Assembly (NCBI GenBank): GCA_016722565.1
Contig: JADKIU010000007.1
Coordinates: forward strand, 124,001-188,000
Direction: 5' to 3'
Source of the DNA: Bacteroidota bacterium
GTDB lineage: Bacteria > Bacteroidota > Bacteroidia > 2-12-FULL-35-15
Length of the DNA: 64,000 nucleotides
Under the pieces are notes generated by a model. That model did no database searches, was not told the origin of the DNA, and saw nothing but the letters and a program-made list of their open reading frames with translations. Below, one piece after another: positions 8,714-16,451 of this stretch. Within the stretch, counting starts at the first letter, position 1. The number at the start of each line of letters is the position of its first letter. The position numbers and the translations under genes were made by a program.

Positions 8714-8848
8714 TTAGCGTCTCGGGAAATAAGATACTCGGATCGAAACAGGAGAAGCAACGATTTTGGAAGTAAACAAAACAGCAAGTACACTGAACAT
8801 CTTGTCAGCTGCTGAAAGGAAGTCGAAAGACAACTTTGCTTTTTTCAT
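8714..8848 (-). CDS. leader peptide of the arginine operon (44 aa)
   Basis: ATG 8848 to TAA 8714 encodes 44 residues beginning MKKAKLSFDFLSAADKM and ending SIRVSYFPRR just before the stop. It lies between the operon promoter and a terminator-like hairpin. All three arginines fall in the last eight codons, two of them at the very end, and the stop precedes the hairpin by 17 bases. At 44 residues it is longer than classical attenuation peptides, so nascent-chain arrest sensing arginine is as plausible as codon-starvation attenuation. The ORF, position and Arg placement are seen; translation and function are inferred. Confidence 0.55.
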   Translation of the reverse strand: MKKAKLSFDFLSAADKMFSVLAVLFTSKIVASPVSIRVSYFPRR

Positions 8849-8903
8849 TTCTTTTAAGTGTAAAAAGATTAAAACGTATTCGATTAATTATTTTATTGCG
8901 ATG

Positions 8904-8936
8904 CAAATGTGATACATTTTTTTTATTATTTCCAAA
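8904..8936 (-). promoter_or_regulatory. candidate promoter of the arginine operon
   Basis: On the minus strand TTTG (8933-8936) precedes TATCACAT (8907-8914) by 18 bases, and this runs on into CATTTG. Either box is an imperfect Bacteroidota -7 element. It would give roughly 50 bases of leader before the 44-aa ORF and about 300 before the first structural gene. No operator repeat is obvious. Confidence 0.4.
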
Positions 8937-8986
8937 TAAATTTTTAATTAATTTACTTTTTACAGCAAAATCAACACTTACAAGGC

Positions 8987-9019
8987 AAAAAAAATCCTCC
9001 TCAAAAACTGAGGAGGATT
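8987..9019 (-). terminator. intrinsic terminator after odhB
   Basis: ATCCTCCTCA and its perfect complement flank a 5-nt loop (8994-9018). On the minus strand the hairpin is followed by eight T. It begins about 22 bases after the odhB stop and closes the odhAB transcription unit. Confidence 0.88.
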
Positions 9020-9040
9020 AAACATTTATATAACGTTCAC

Positions 9041-10261
9041 TTACAATCCTAACACCACTTCATTAGGATCTTTTCCTCCAAACAACATCTTGGTTGGATT
9101 CTCTAACATTTCTTTTACTTTCACTAAAAATCCAACCGATTCACGACCATCAATAATGCGATGATCATAAGAGAGTGCCACATACATCATCGGACGAATC
9201 ACGACTTGTCCGTTTACTGCAACCGGTCGTTCTACCACATTGTGCATTCCCAAAATTGCACTTTGCGGAGGATTGATAATCGGGGTACTCATCATCGAAC
9301 CAAACACGCCACCATTTGTAATGGTAAATGTTCCTCCGGTCATATCTTCTAAAGTAATTTTATTGTCTCTTGCTTTTAATGCCAAATTCTTAATTTCCGT
9401 TTCGATACCTGCCAAACTTAATTGTTCTGCATTTCTCAAAACCGGCACCACCAAACCTTTGGGTGCACTTACTGCAATTCCAATGTCAGCATATTTATGA
9501 TACACAATTTCTTCACCGTCAATCATTGCATTTACAGCTGGATACAAGTTCAATGCTTCCGTAACGGCTTTTGTGAAGAAGCTCATGAAACCTAAATTTG
9601 TTCCGTGTACTTCTTTGAATTTATCTTTATACTTTGCACGCATTGCATAAATGGCACTCATGTCTACTTCATTGAAAGTAGTCAGCATAGCCGTTTCATT
9701 TTTAACAGCAACTAAACGTTGTGCTAATTTCTTACGCAATGGTGTCATCTTTGTTCTGTCAGTATCTCTACTTCCACCCCAACCTGAAGTTGTTGAACTA
9801 TCGAATCCATTTGCCAAAGCATGTAAAACATCTCCTTTGGTAATACGACCATCCTTACCTGAACCATTCAATTTAGAGGCCGCTACTTTATTTTCATCCA
9901 TCAACTTTTTAGCAGCCGGAGATGGAGTGCCATTTGCATAGGATTCAGATTTCACTGTTTCTTTCACAACTTCCTTCTTCGCTTCCACTTTCACTTCCGC
10001 TTTCGGTTTGCTTTCGCCTTTTACACTGGTGTCAATTAAAAAAACAACTTGACCAACTTTAACCGTGTCGCCTTCAGCAGCTAAAATTTTAACCGCTCCG
10101 GATTCCTCGGCATTGATTGTTAATGTTGCTTTATCCGAATCCACTTCTGCTACTTCTTCATCTTTCTCAACATAATCACCATCCTTTTTTAGCCAACGAG
10201 CAATTACCACTTCTGTAATGGATTCACCCGGACTCGGTACTTTCATTTCTACGATTGCCAT
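9041..10261 (-). CDS. odhB: 2-oxoglutarate dehydrogenase E2 (dihydrolipoamide succinyltransferase)
   Basis: This E2 component transfers the succinyl group to CoA. From the N-terminus: a lipoyl domain with EVDSDKATLTI (lipoylated Lys), a linker rich in Lys, Glu and Val, a peripheral-subunit-binding domain (SPAAKKLMDENKV), and a catalytic acyltransferase domain ending with SYDHRIIDGRESVGFL, which holds the active-site His and Asp. I start at ATG 10261 (MAIVEMKVPSPGESI, the usual E2 N-terminus, 406 aa). An ATG 33 bases upstream would add a basic extension not expected in the family. It follows odhA by about 50 bases and is closed by a strong terminator. Confidence 0.94.
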   Translation of the reverse strand: MAIVEMKVPSPGESITEVVIARWLKKDGDYVEKDEEVAEVDSDKATLTINAEESGAVKILAAEGDTVKVGQVVFLIDTSVKGESKPKAEVKVEAKKEVVKETVKSESYANGTPSPAAKKLMDENKVAASKLNGSGKDGRITKGDVLHALANGFDSSTTSGWGGSRDTDRTKMTPLRKKLAQRLVAVKNETAMLTTFNEVDMSAIYAMRAKYKDKFKEVHGTNLGFMSFFTKAVTEALNLYPAVNAMIDGEEIVYHKYADIGIAVSAPKGLVVPVLRNAEQLSLAGIETEIKNLALKARDNKITLEDMTGGTFTITNGGVFGSMMSTPIINPPQSAILGMHNVVERPVAVNGQVVIRPMMYVALSYDHRIIDGRESVGFLVKVKEMLENPTKMLFGGKDPNEVVLGL

Positions 10262-10313
10262 AATTTTATTCTTTAATAATTTGTTTTTAGACACATTCCA
10301 TTTAGTCCAATAC

Positions 10314-13055
10314 CTATTTCGTTACCAATTGTCTTGAAACGATTGCATCAATAATTCGTTGTTGTTGTTCTCCATGAGATTTAGAGAAACCTGTTGCAGG
10401 ACTTGAACTTTCAGCTCTTCCAACATATTTTAAAGTCACACCTTTTGTCTCTGGATATTTTAAGAAGAAACGCATCATGTGTGCCCATGCGCCCATATTT
10501 TCAGGCTCTTCTTGCGCCCAAACAAAATCTGTTGCTGTTTTATATCTTTCAAGAATTGCTCCGATTTGTTTTGCAGGGAATGGATACAATTGCTCCACAC
10601 GAACAATTGCAACATCATCTGCTCCGGCTTTTTCTTTCCCTTCAATCAAATCATAATAAATTTTTCCGGTACAAAAAACAACTTTGGTGATTGCTTTTAC
10701 ATTCGCTGTTGCATCGTCAATTACTTCTTGGAAACCACCGGTAGTGAAATCTTTTAGTGAAGAGACACAGCTTGGGTAACGCAACAATTTCTTAGGCGTA
10801 AAACATACCAAAGGTTTTCTGAAATCACGTTTTATTTGTCTGCGCAACACATGAAATTGATTTGCAGGAGTTGTACAGTTTACCATCTGCATATTATTTC
10901 CGGCACATTGCTGCAGGAAACGCTCCATACGTGCACTGGAATGCTCTGGCCCCATTCCTTCATATCCATGAGGCAACAACATCACCAATCCATTCATTCT
11001 TCTCCATTTTGCTTCAGCAGAAGTAATAAATTGATCGATTACTATTTGAGCACCGTTAAAGAAATCACCAAACTGCGCTTCCCAAATGGTTAATGTATTT
11101 GGAACGGTAGATGCATAACCAAATTCAAAACCGAGCACACCATACTCTGATAGCAATGAATTATAAATGGCTAATTTTCCTTTCGCACCAAAATTATTTA
11201 AAGGTGTATATTCTTCTTCTGAGTCTTCAAATTTTACAACAGCATGACGATGTGAAAATGTTCCACGTTCAACATCTTGACCGCTGAATCTCACGCCATG
11301 TCCTTCATTCATCAATGTTGCGTAGGCCATCAATTCACCCATTGCCCAATCGTACGCATCATTAGTGATCATTGCTGCACGATCATCGAACAACTTCTGA
11401 ATCTTATTAAAGAATTTTTTGTCTTTTGGCAACTCCACTGTTTTTTTAGCAATCTCCAAAAACACTTTTTTATCAACAGATGTATCCGGTGATTTATCAA
11501 AAGCATTGGCATCAGCCATCTTTAATCCACTCCATTGACTTTTTAAAAAAGAAGTCACTTTTGTTTTACCAGATTTTTTTGCTTTATCTAATTCTTCTTG
11601 CAAAAGTTCTTTAAAGTTCTTTTCCGATTCCTTCGCAAATTCTAAATCAATATCTCCTCTTGAAACTAACTGCTGTACATAGATTTCACGTGGATTCGGA
11701 TGGGCTGCAATCGCTTTGTATAATAATGGTTGTGTGAAACGAGGTTCATCACCTTCGTTGTGACCATATTTACGATAACACAATACATCAATAAATACAT
11801 CGCGATGAAATTTCTGACGAAACTCCATTGCCAATTTCACAGTAAACACTAATGCTTCAACATCATCTCCATTTACATGGAATACCGGTGAAAGCACAGT
11901 TTTTGCAACATCGGTACAATAAGTACTTGAACGAGCGTCCAAATAGTTGGTTGTAAATCCTACCTGATTGTTAATTACCAAATGAACGGTTCCTCCTGTT
12001 TTGTAACCATCCAGCTGACTCATTTGTAATACCTCGTAGACAATACCTTGACCGGCAATTGCGGCATCACCATGAATTAAAATCGGGCAAACTTTTTTAA
12101 TATCTCCATCATGGAAGTTATCAATCTTTGCACGAGCAATACCTTCTACTACCGGATTCACCGCTTCTAAGTGAGAAGGGTTGGGCGTTAAACTGATGTG
12201 GAACGCATTTCCATTATCACTGATACGATCACTGGAATAACCTTGGTGATACTTAACATCGCCATCAAAATCGGCTTCTTCTGAAAGGAAACCTTCAAAC
12301 TCCGAAAAGATATCTTCGTATTTTTTATTTAAAATATTGGTGAGGATATTCAAACGGCCACGGTGTGCCATTCCAATAATAAAATCCTTAATCCCCATAT
12401 CGGCACCTAACTCACAAACCGCATCCAATGCAGGGATTGTTGATTCAGCACCTTCTAACGAAAATCGTTTTTGGCCAACAAATTTTGTATGTAAAAAATT
12501 CTCGAACAATACTGCTTGATTCAGCTTATGCAAAATCATGAGTTTATCATGCGGCAAAAAATTCGGAGTATTTTTAGTGGTTTCCATTTTTTCCTGCAAC
12601 CATTGAATGATTTCAGGAGTACGGATATACATGTATTCTGCACCAATCGACAAACAATAGGTTTGGTGCATGTGCGCTATAATATCTTTCAATTTGGCTG
12701 GTCCGATGCCAATTTGTGTTCCGGCATGAAATACCGTTTCCAAATCAGTTGCAGCTAAACCAAAATTTTCAATATCTAAATTCGGTTGATATTGTCTTCG
12801 TTCACGAACGGGGTTGGTTTGTGTGAACAAGTGACCGCGAGTACGATAAGCATTAATCAAACTAATTACATCAAATTCCTTTTTTACATTCAAAGGAATT
12901 TCACCACTGTCCTCATAATTTTTTCTGGCAAATTCAAATCCGGCAAAAAATTGTGCCCAACCTGCTTCTACCGAAGTATTATCTTTTAAATACTGTTGAA
13001 ACAATTCTTCAATTGCTCCAACATCTCCATTACCTAAATATGAAAATTTATCCAT
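10314..13055 (-). CDS. odhA: 2-oxoglutarate dehydrogenase E1
   Basis: The 913-residue thiamine-diphosphate enzyme decarboxylates 2-oxoglutarate in the TCA cycle and hands the succinyl group to OdhB. Family marks include an N-terminal SYLGNGDVGAIEELFQQY peptide typical of E1o, HRGRLNILTNIL, HGDAAIAGQGIVYEV in the ThDP region, YRKYGHNEGDEPRFTQPL, and the C-terminal transketolase-like MERFLQQCAGNNMQ and AQEEPENMGAW. Length is close to the E. coli enzyme. A TAAATTTG box lies about 30 bases upstream. The gene is followed by odhB and preceded by the ferredoxin-linked system for the same reaction. Confidence 0.96.
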   Translation of the reverse strand: MDKFSYLGNGDVGAIEELFQQYLKDNTSVEAGWAQFFAGFEFARKNYEDSGEIPLNVKKEFDVISLINAYRTRGHLFTQTNPVRERRQYQPNLDIENFGLAATDLETVFHAGTQIGIGPAKLKDIIAHMHQTYCLSIGAEYMYIRTPEIIQWLQEKMETTKNTPNFLPHDKLMILHKLNQAVLFENFLHTKFVGQKRFSLEGAESTIPALDAVCELGADMGIKDFIIGMAHRGRLNILTNILNKKYEDIFSEFEGFLSEEADFDGDVKYHQGYSSDRISDNGNAFHISLTPNPSHLEAVNPVVEGIARAKIDNFHDGDIKKVCPILIHGDAAIAGQGIVYEVLQMSQLDGYKTGGTVHLVINNQVGFTTNYLDARSSTYCTDVAKTVLSPVFHVNGDDVEALVFTVKLAMEFRQKFHRDVFIDVLCYRKYGHNEGDEPRFTQPLLYKAIAAHPNPREIYVQQLVSRGDIDLEFAKESEKNFKELLQEELDKAKKSGKTKVTSFLKSQWSGLKMADANAFDKSPDTSVDKKVFLEIAKKTVELPKDKKFFNKIQKLFDDRAAMITNDAYDWAMGELMAYATLMNEGHGVRFSGQDVERGTFSHRHAVVKFEDSEEEYTPLNNFGAKGKLAIYNSLLSEYGVLGFEFGYASTVPNTLTIWEAQFGDFFNGAQIVIDQFITSAEAKWRRMNGLVMLLPHGYEGMGPEHSSARMERFLQQCAGNNMQMVNCTTPANQFHVLRRQIKRDFRKPLVCFTPKKLLRYPSCVSSLKDFTTGGFQEVIDDATANVKAITKVVFCTGKIYYDLIEGKEKAGADDVAIVRVEQLYPFPAKQIGAILERYKTATDFVWAQEEPENMGAWAHMMRFFLKYPETKGVTLKYVGRAESSSPATGFSKSHGEQQQRIIDAIVSRQLVTK

Positions 13056-13082
13056 TATGCGTCCATTCTGTTATTACGGGCG

Positions 13083-13090
13083 CAAATTTA
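13083..13090 (-). promoter_or_regulatory. -7 box upstream of odhA
   Basis: TAAATTTG on the minus strand matches the Bacteroidota -7 consensus exactly and lies 28 bases before the odhA ATG. No good TTTG is found 19-21 bases upstream, so only the -7 element is supported. Confidence 0.4.
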
Positions 13091-13179
13091 AGCATTTTAG
13101 TGGAAAGATGGAAGTAATTTCAGAAGGCAAAATTTACGTCAAACTACTGAATAACAATACTTTAAATCAAAAAACAGGC

Positions 13180-14232
13180 TTAACGCAGGCTTGCATTAAT
13201 ATCTAAAAGTGCTTCCGAACCAGGACAAAGCTCTTCCTTTGTAAGTGTATTTAGAGGTTTATCAGCTGTTTGAATCATGTGGTGCAAATCATGTGCATCT
13301 GGATTTACATACAACAATCCGGTTAAAATTTCATTCTTTGCTTTTGCGTTTAACACCGCATTCATAGCTGACTGACGATTTAACGGATCCCACTCTTCGG
13401 CCAATTTATGCAATTGAATGACCGAACCATCATGCATGGTTACATTTTTATGTGTTCCTTTTCCATACTCTACACTAATCTCTTGCATTTCAGGAACAAA
13501 ATCGATAGTAGCAGTTGCTTCCACATACTCGCGAACATAATCATATGATTTTGTTGAACCCAAGTTATTGTTGAATGTCACACACGGAGAAATTACATTA
13601 ATAAATGCAAAACCTGGATGTTTCATTGCAGATTTAATCAACGGAACCAATTGCGATTTATCTCCAGAAAAACTTTGCGCCACAAAAGATGCGCCCAACT
13701 CAATCGCTAAACTTGCCAAATCAATGGATTCGAACAAATTCACATTTCCACTTTTATTTTTCGAACCTTGATCTGCAGTTGCGGAATCTTGCCCTTTTGT
13801 TAATCCATAACAACCATTGTTCATCACAATATATGTCATGTTTAACCCTCTTCGGATGGCATGAACAAATTGCCCCATACCAATACTTGCGGTGTCGCCA
13901 TCACCGGAAACACCAAAATAAATCAAGTCTTTGTTCGCCAAATTTGCTCCAGTTGCAACCGATGGCATTCTACCATGAACAGAGTTAAACCCGTGTGAGT
14001 TACTTAAAAAATAGGCAGGTGTTTTGGATGAACAACCAATTCCTGAAAGTTTTGCCAACTTGTGTGGCTCAATATTCATTTCGTAAGCTGCTTGAATAAT
14101 TCCTGCAGAAATTGAATCGTGACCGCAACCCGCACAAAGCGTAGAAAGCGCACCTTCATAATAATCAACAGAATATCCTAACTTATTTTTTGGTAATTCA
14201 GGATGACGGAATTTTGGACGAATATATGTCAT
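13180..14232 (-). CDS. korB: 2-oxoglutarate:ferredoxin oxidoreductase, beta subunit
   Basis: This ThDP-binding subunit (350 aa) belongs to the 2-oxoacid:ferredoxin oxidoreductases. It has the 4Fe-4S cysteines TLCAGCGHDS (C33, C36) and SGIGCSSK (C67) with a fourth Cys near 217 (VISPCVTFN). The ThDP/Mg motif GVSGDGDTASIGMGQ is followed by YIVMNNGCYGLTKGQDS. It pairs with the alpha/gamma subunit just upstream. 2-oxoglutarate is the likely substrate because the usual pyruvate enzyme of this phylum is one fused polypeptide and because the operon is next to odhAB; that point is inference. Confidence 0.87.
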   Translation of the reverse strand: MTYIRPKFRHPELPKNKLGYSVDYYEGALSTLCAGCGHDSISAGIIQAAYEMNIEPHKLAKLSGIGCSSKTPAYFLSNSHGFNSVHGRMPSVATGANLANKDLIYFGVSGDGDTASIGMGQFVHAIRRGLNMTYIVMNNGCYGLTKGQDSATADQGSKNKSGNVNLFESIDLASLAIELGASFVAQSFSGDKSQLVPLIKSAMKHPGFAFINVISPCVTFNNNLGSTKSYDYVREYVEATATIDFVPEMQEISVEYGKGTHKNVTMHDGSVIQLHKLAEEWDPLNRQSAMNAVLNAKAKNEILTGLLYVNPDAHDLHHMIQTADKPLNTLTKEELCPGSEALLDINASLR

Positions 14233-14271
14233 AGTAATCTATACTTTAGATGCAATAATTAATATCAAATT

Positions 14272-16398
14272 TTATTTTCTCTTTTTGATTATTTTTTTAG
14301 CGCTGCTCTTTTTCTTAGCAGCAACCTTTTTAACAACCTTTTTTGGAATTACTTTTTTGGCAACTTTCTTAGCTACTTTTTTAATTGTTTTTTTAGCTAC
14401 CGTTTTCTTCGTAACTTTTTTAACAACCTTTTTAGGAGTTGCTTTTTTTGCTGCCTTCTTTGCAGCTTTCTTCGCAACCTTTTTAGCTTTAGCTTTCTTA
14501 ACTGTTTTCTTTGCTGTTTTCTTAACAACTTTCTTTGGGGCAGCTTTTGTTGCAACAGCCTTTTTAACCGGAGCTTGTTTTGCAGTTCCTTTAGACGATA
14601 AATTTGCTTTGATTTGATTCAAGATATTATCTGCTGTAATCGGCATACCATCATAGTTCAATACAGAAACCAATTTATCCGGAGAAGCGTTCATCTCAAT
14701 CATCATCAAACTGCGCATTTGTGCATCACGATTTTGTTCTATGACAAATACTTTGTCGTGTGATTTCACAAATTCTTCTATTTCTTTTGTAAACGGAAAT
14801 GATTTTACACGAATAGCATCGACCACAATTTTCTCTGACTTCAAAATATCCATTGCTTCTTCTGCAGCATATTGAGATGTTCCAAAAAACAAAATTCCAT
14901 TTTTCGACTCATTCTTTTTCTGATATACTTGCGCTGCAGGAACCATTGTTTTAGCTGTATTCCACTTGCGTGTCAAACGATCCATGTTGCGCTGATATGC
15001 GGCACTATCTTCGGTATAAGTCGCATATTCGTCACGTGAAGTTCCTCTAGTAAAAAACGAACCTTTTGATGGATGAGTTCCTGGCAAAGTCCGATATGTA
15101 ATACCATCTTTATCCACATCCAAATACCTTCCGAATTTTTCAATTTTCTCCAACGCTGCTGCATCCAATACTTTTCCACGTTTGTACTCACGTTTATCAT
15201 CAAATGTTAAAGGCGGAGAAACGTGGTCGTTCATTCCCAAATCCAAATCCGTCATCACAATTACCGGTGTTTGCAATCCTTCGGCTAAATCAAAAGCATC
15301 CAGCATACAATCAAAACACTCTTTTGGAGTTGAAGGAAATAACAATACATGTTTTGTATCACCATGCGATGCGTACGCAGCTTCCATGATATCGGATTGC
15401 TGTGTACGTGTTGGCATACCCGTTGATGGACCTGTACGTTGAACATCTACCAATACTGTAGGGATTTCAGCAAAATAAGCCAATCCTAAAAATTCATTCA
15501 TCAAAGAAACCCCCGGTCCACTCGTTGCAGTAAATGAACGTGCTCCATTCCAATTAGCACCAATCACCATTCCGATTGCAGCCAATTCATCTTCTGCTTG
15601 CACAATGGCCACATTTCTTTTTCCGGTTATTTTATCGGTACGAAATTCATCGGCATAATCCATGAATGCTTCAACAACAGAAGTCGATGGAGTAATCGGA
15701 TACCAAGCAGCAACTGTTGCTCCTGCATATACGGCACCTAATCCGCAAGCTGCATTTCCTTCCATCATAATTTTATCCTTCACCAAATTTCTTCGTTGTA
15801 CTCTAAATTCTAACGGATATTTAAAATTGGCCTGAACATAATCTACTCCCAATTTCAATGCTTTCACATTTGCGGGAATCAATTTTTCTTTTCCTTTAAA
15901 TTGCTCTGCCAATAATTCTTCTAAAACTGAAAATTCTATTTCGAACAAGGCAGCAAGTGCTCCTACATAAATAATATTTTTAAAAAGTTGTCGCTGACGC
16001 GCATCCGTATACGCTTCATTACACATCTGCATCAATGGAATACCTAAATAGGTAATGTCTTCACGAATGTATTCTTTGTGTAAAGGTTTTGAGCTATCAT
16101 ACATAAAATATCCACCTGTACGAACATCTTTTACATCTTTCAACATACTTTGTGGATTTACTGCCACCATCATATCAATTCCTTCTCTGCGTCCTAAATA
16201 TCCTTTTTCACTCACACGCACTTCGTACCATGTCGGCAATCCTTGAATGTTTGATGGAAATATATTTTTAGGAGTTACCGGAATTCCCATTCTGAAAATC
16301 GCTTTTGTAAAAAGAAAGTTCGCACTTGCAGAACCCGTTCCATTCACATTTGCAAACCGAATTACAAAATCATTTATTTTATCTTTCTTAGTTGACAT
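14272..16398 (-). CDS. korA: 2-oxoglutarate:ferredoxin oxidoreductase, alpha/gamma subunit with lysine-rich tail
   Basis: This 708-residue subunit fuses a gamma domain (residues 1 to about 190, starting near IRFANVNGTGSASANFLFTK) to the alpha pyrimidine-binding domain (from about 215: AWYPITPSTSVVEAFMDY; then TATSGPGVSLMNEFLGLAYF and RTGPSTGMPTRTQQSDIM). It forms the heterodimer with KorB that converts 2-oxoglutarate, CoA and ferredoxin to succinyl-CoA, CO2 and reduced ferredoxin. The oddity is the end: from about residue 603 to 708 the protein is a KK-A/V/T-rich repeat with roughly 45% lysine, like the tails of histone H1 or bacterial H1-like proteins. The tail is in frame with no intervening stop, and KorA homologues normally end before it. 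Confidence 0.88.
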   Translation of the reverse strand: MSTKKDKINDFVIRFANVNGTGSASANFLFTKAIFRMGIPVTPKNIFPSNIQGLPTWYEVRVSEKGYLGRREGIDMMVAVNPQSMLKDVKDVRTGGYFMYDSSKPLHKEYIREDITYLGIPLMQMCNEAYTDARQRQLFKNIIYVGALAALFEIEFSVLEELLAEQFKGKEKLIPANVKALKLGVDYVQANFKYPLEFRVQRRNLVKDKIMMEGNAACGLGAVYAGATVAAWYPITPSTSVVEAFMDYADEFRTDKITGKRNVAIVQAEDELAAIGMVIGANWNGARSFTATSGPGVSLMNEFLGLAYFAEIPTVLVDVQRTGPSTGMPTRTQQSDIMEAAYASHGDTKHVLLFPSTPKECFDCMLDAFDLAEGLQTPVIVMTDLDLGMNDHVSPPLTFDDKREYKRGKVLDAAALEKIEKFGRYLDVDKDGITYRTLPGTHPSKGSFFTRGTSRDEYATYTEDSAAYQRNMDRLTRKWNTAKTMVPAAQVYQKKNESKNGILFFGTSQYAAEEAMDILKSEKIVVDAIRVKSFPFTKEIEEFVKSHDKVFVIEQNRDAQMRSLMMIEMNASPDKLVSVLNYDGMPITADNILNQIKANLSSKGTAKQAPVKKAVATKAAPKKVVKKTAKKTVKKAKAKKVAKKAAKKAAKKATPKKVVKKVTKKTVAKKTIKKVAKKVAKKVIPKKVVKKVAAKKKSSAKKIIKKRK

Positions 16399-16451
16399 AT
16401 CTTCTGTCTTTAAATTGCCGACCGCTTGTGTCGCTTTATTTTATTTAATAC

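Noticed and set aside
14285..14617. Plus-strand ORF of 110 codons, rich in Phe, Leu and Ala
   Set aside because: It is the antisense reading of the lysine-rich tail of KorA; AAG/AAA repeats read as CTT/TTT in the other strand.
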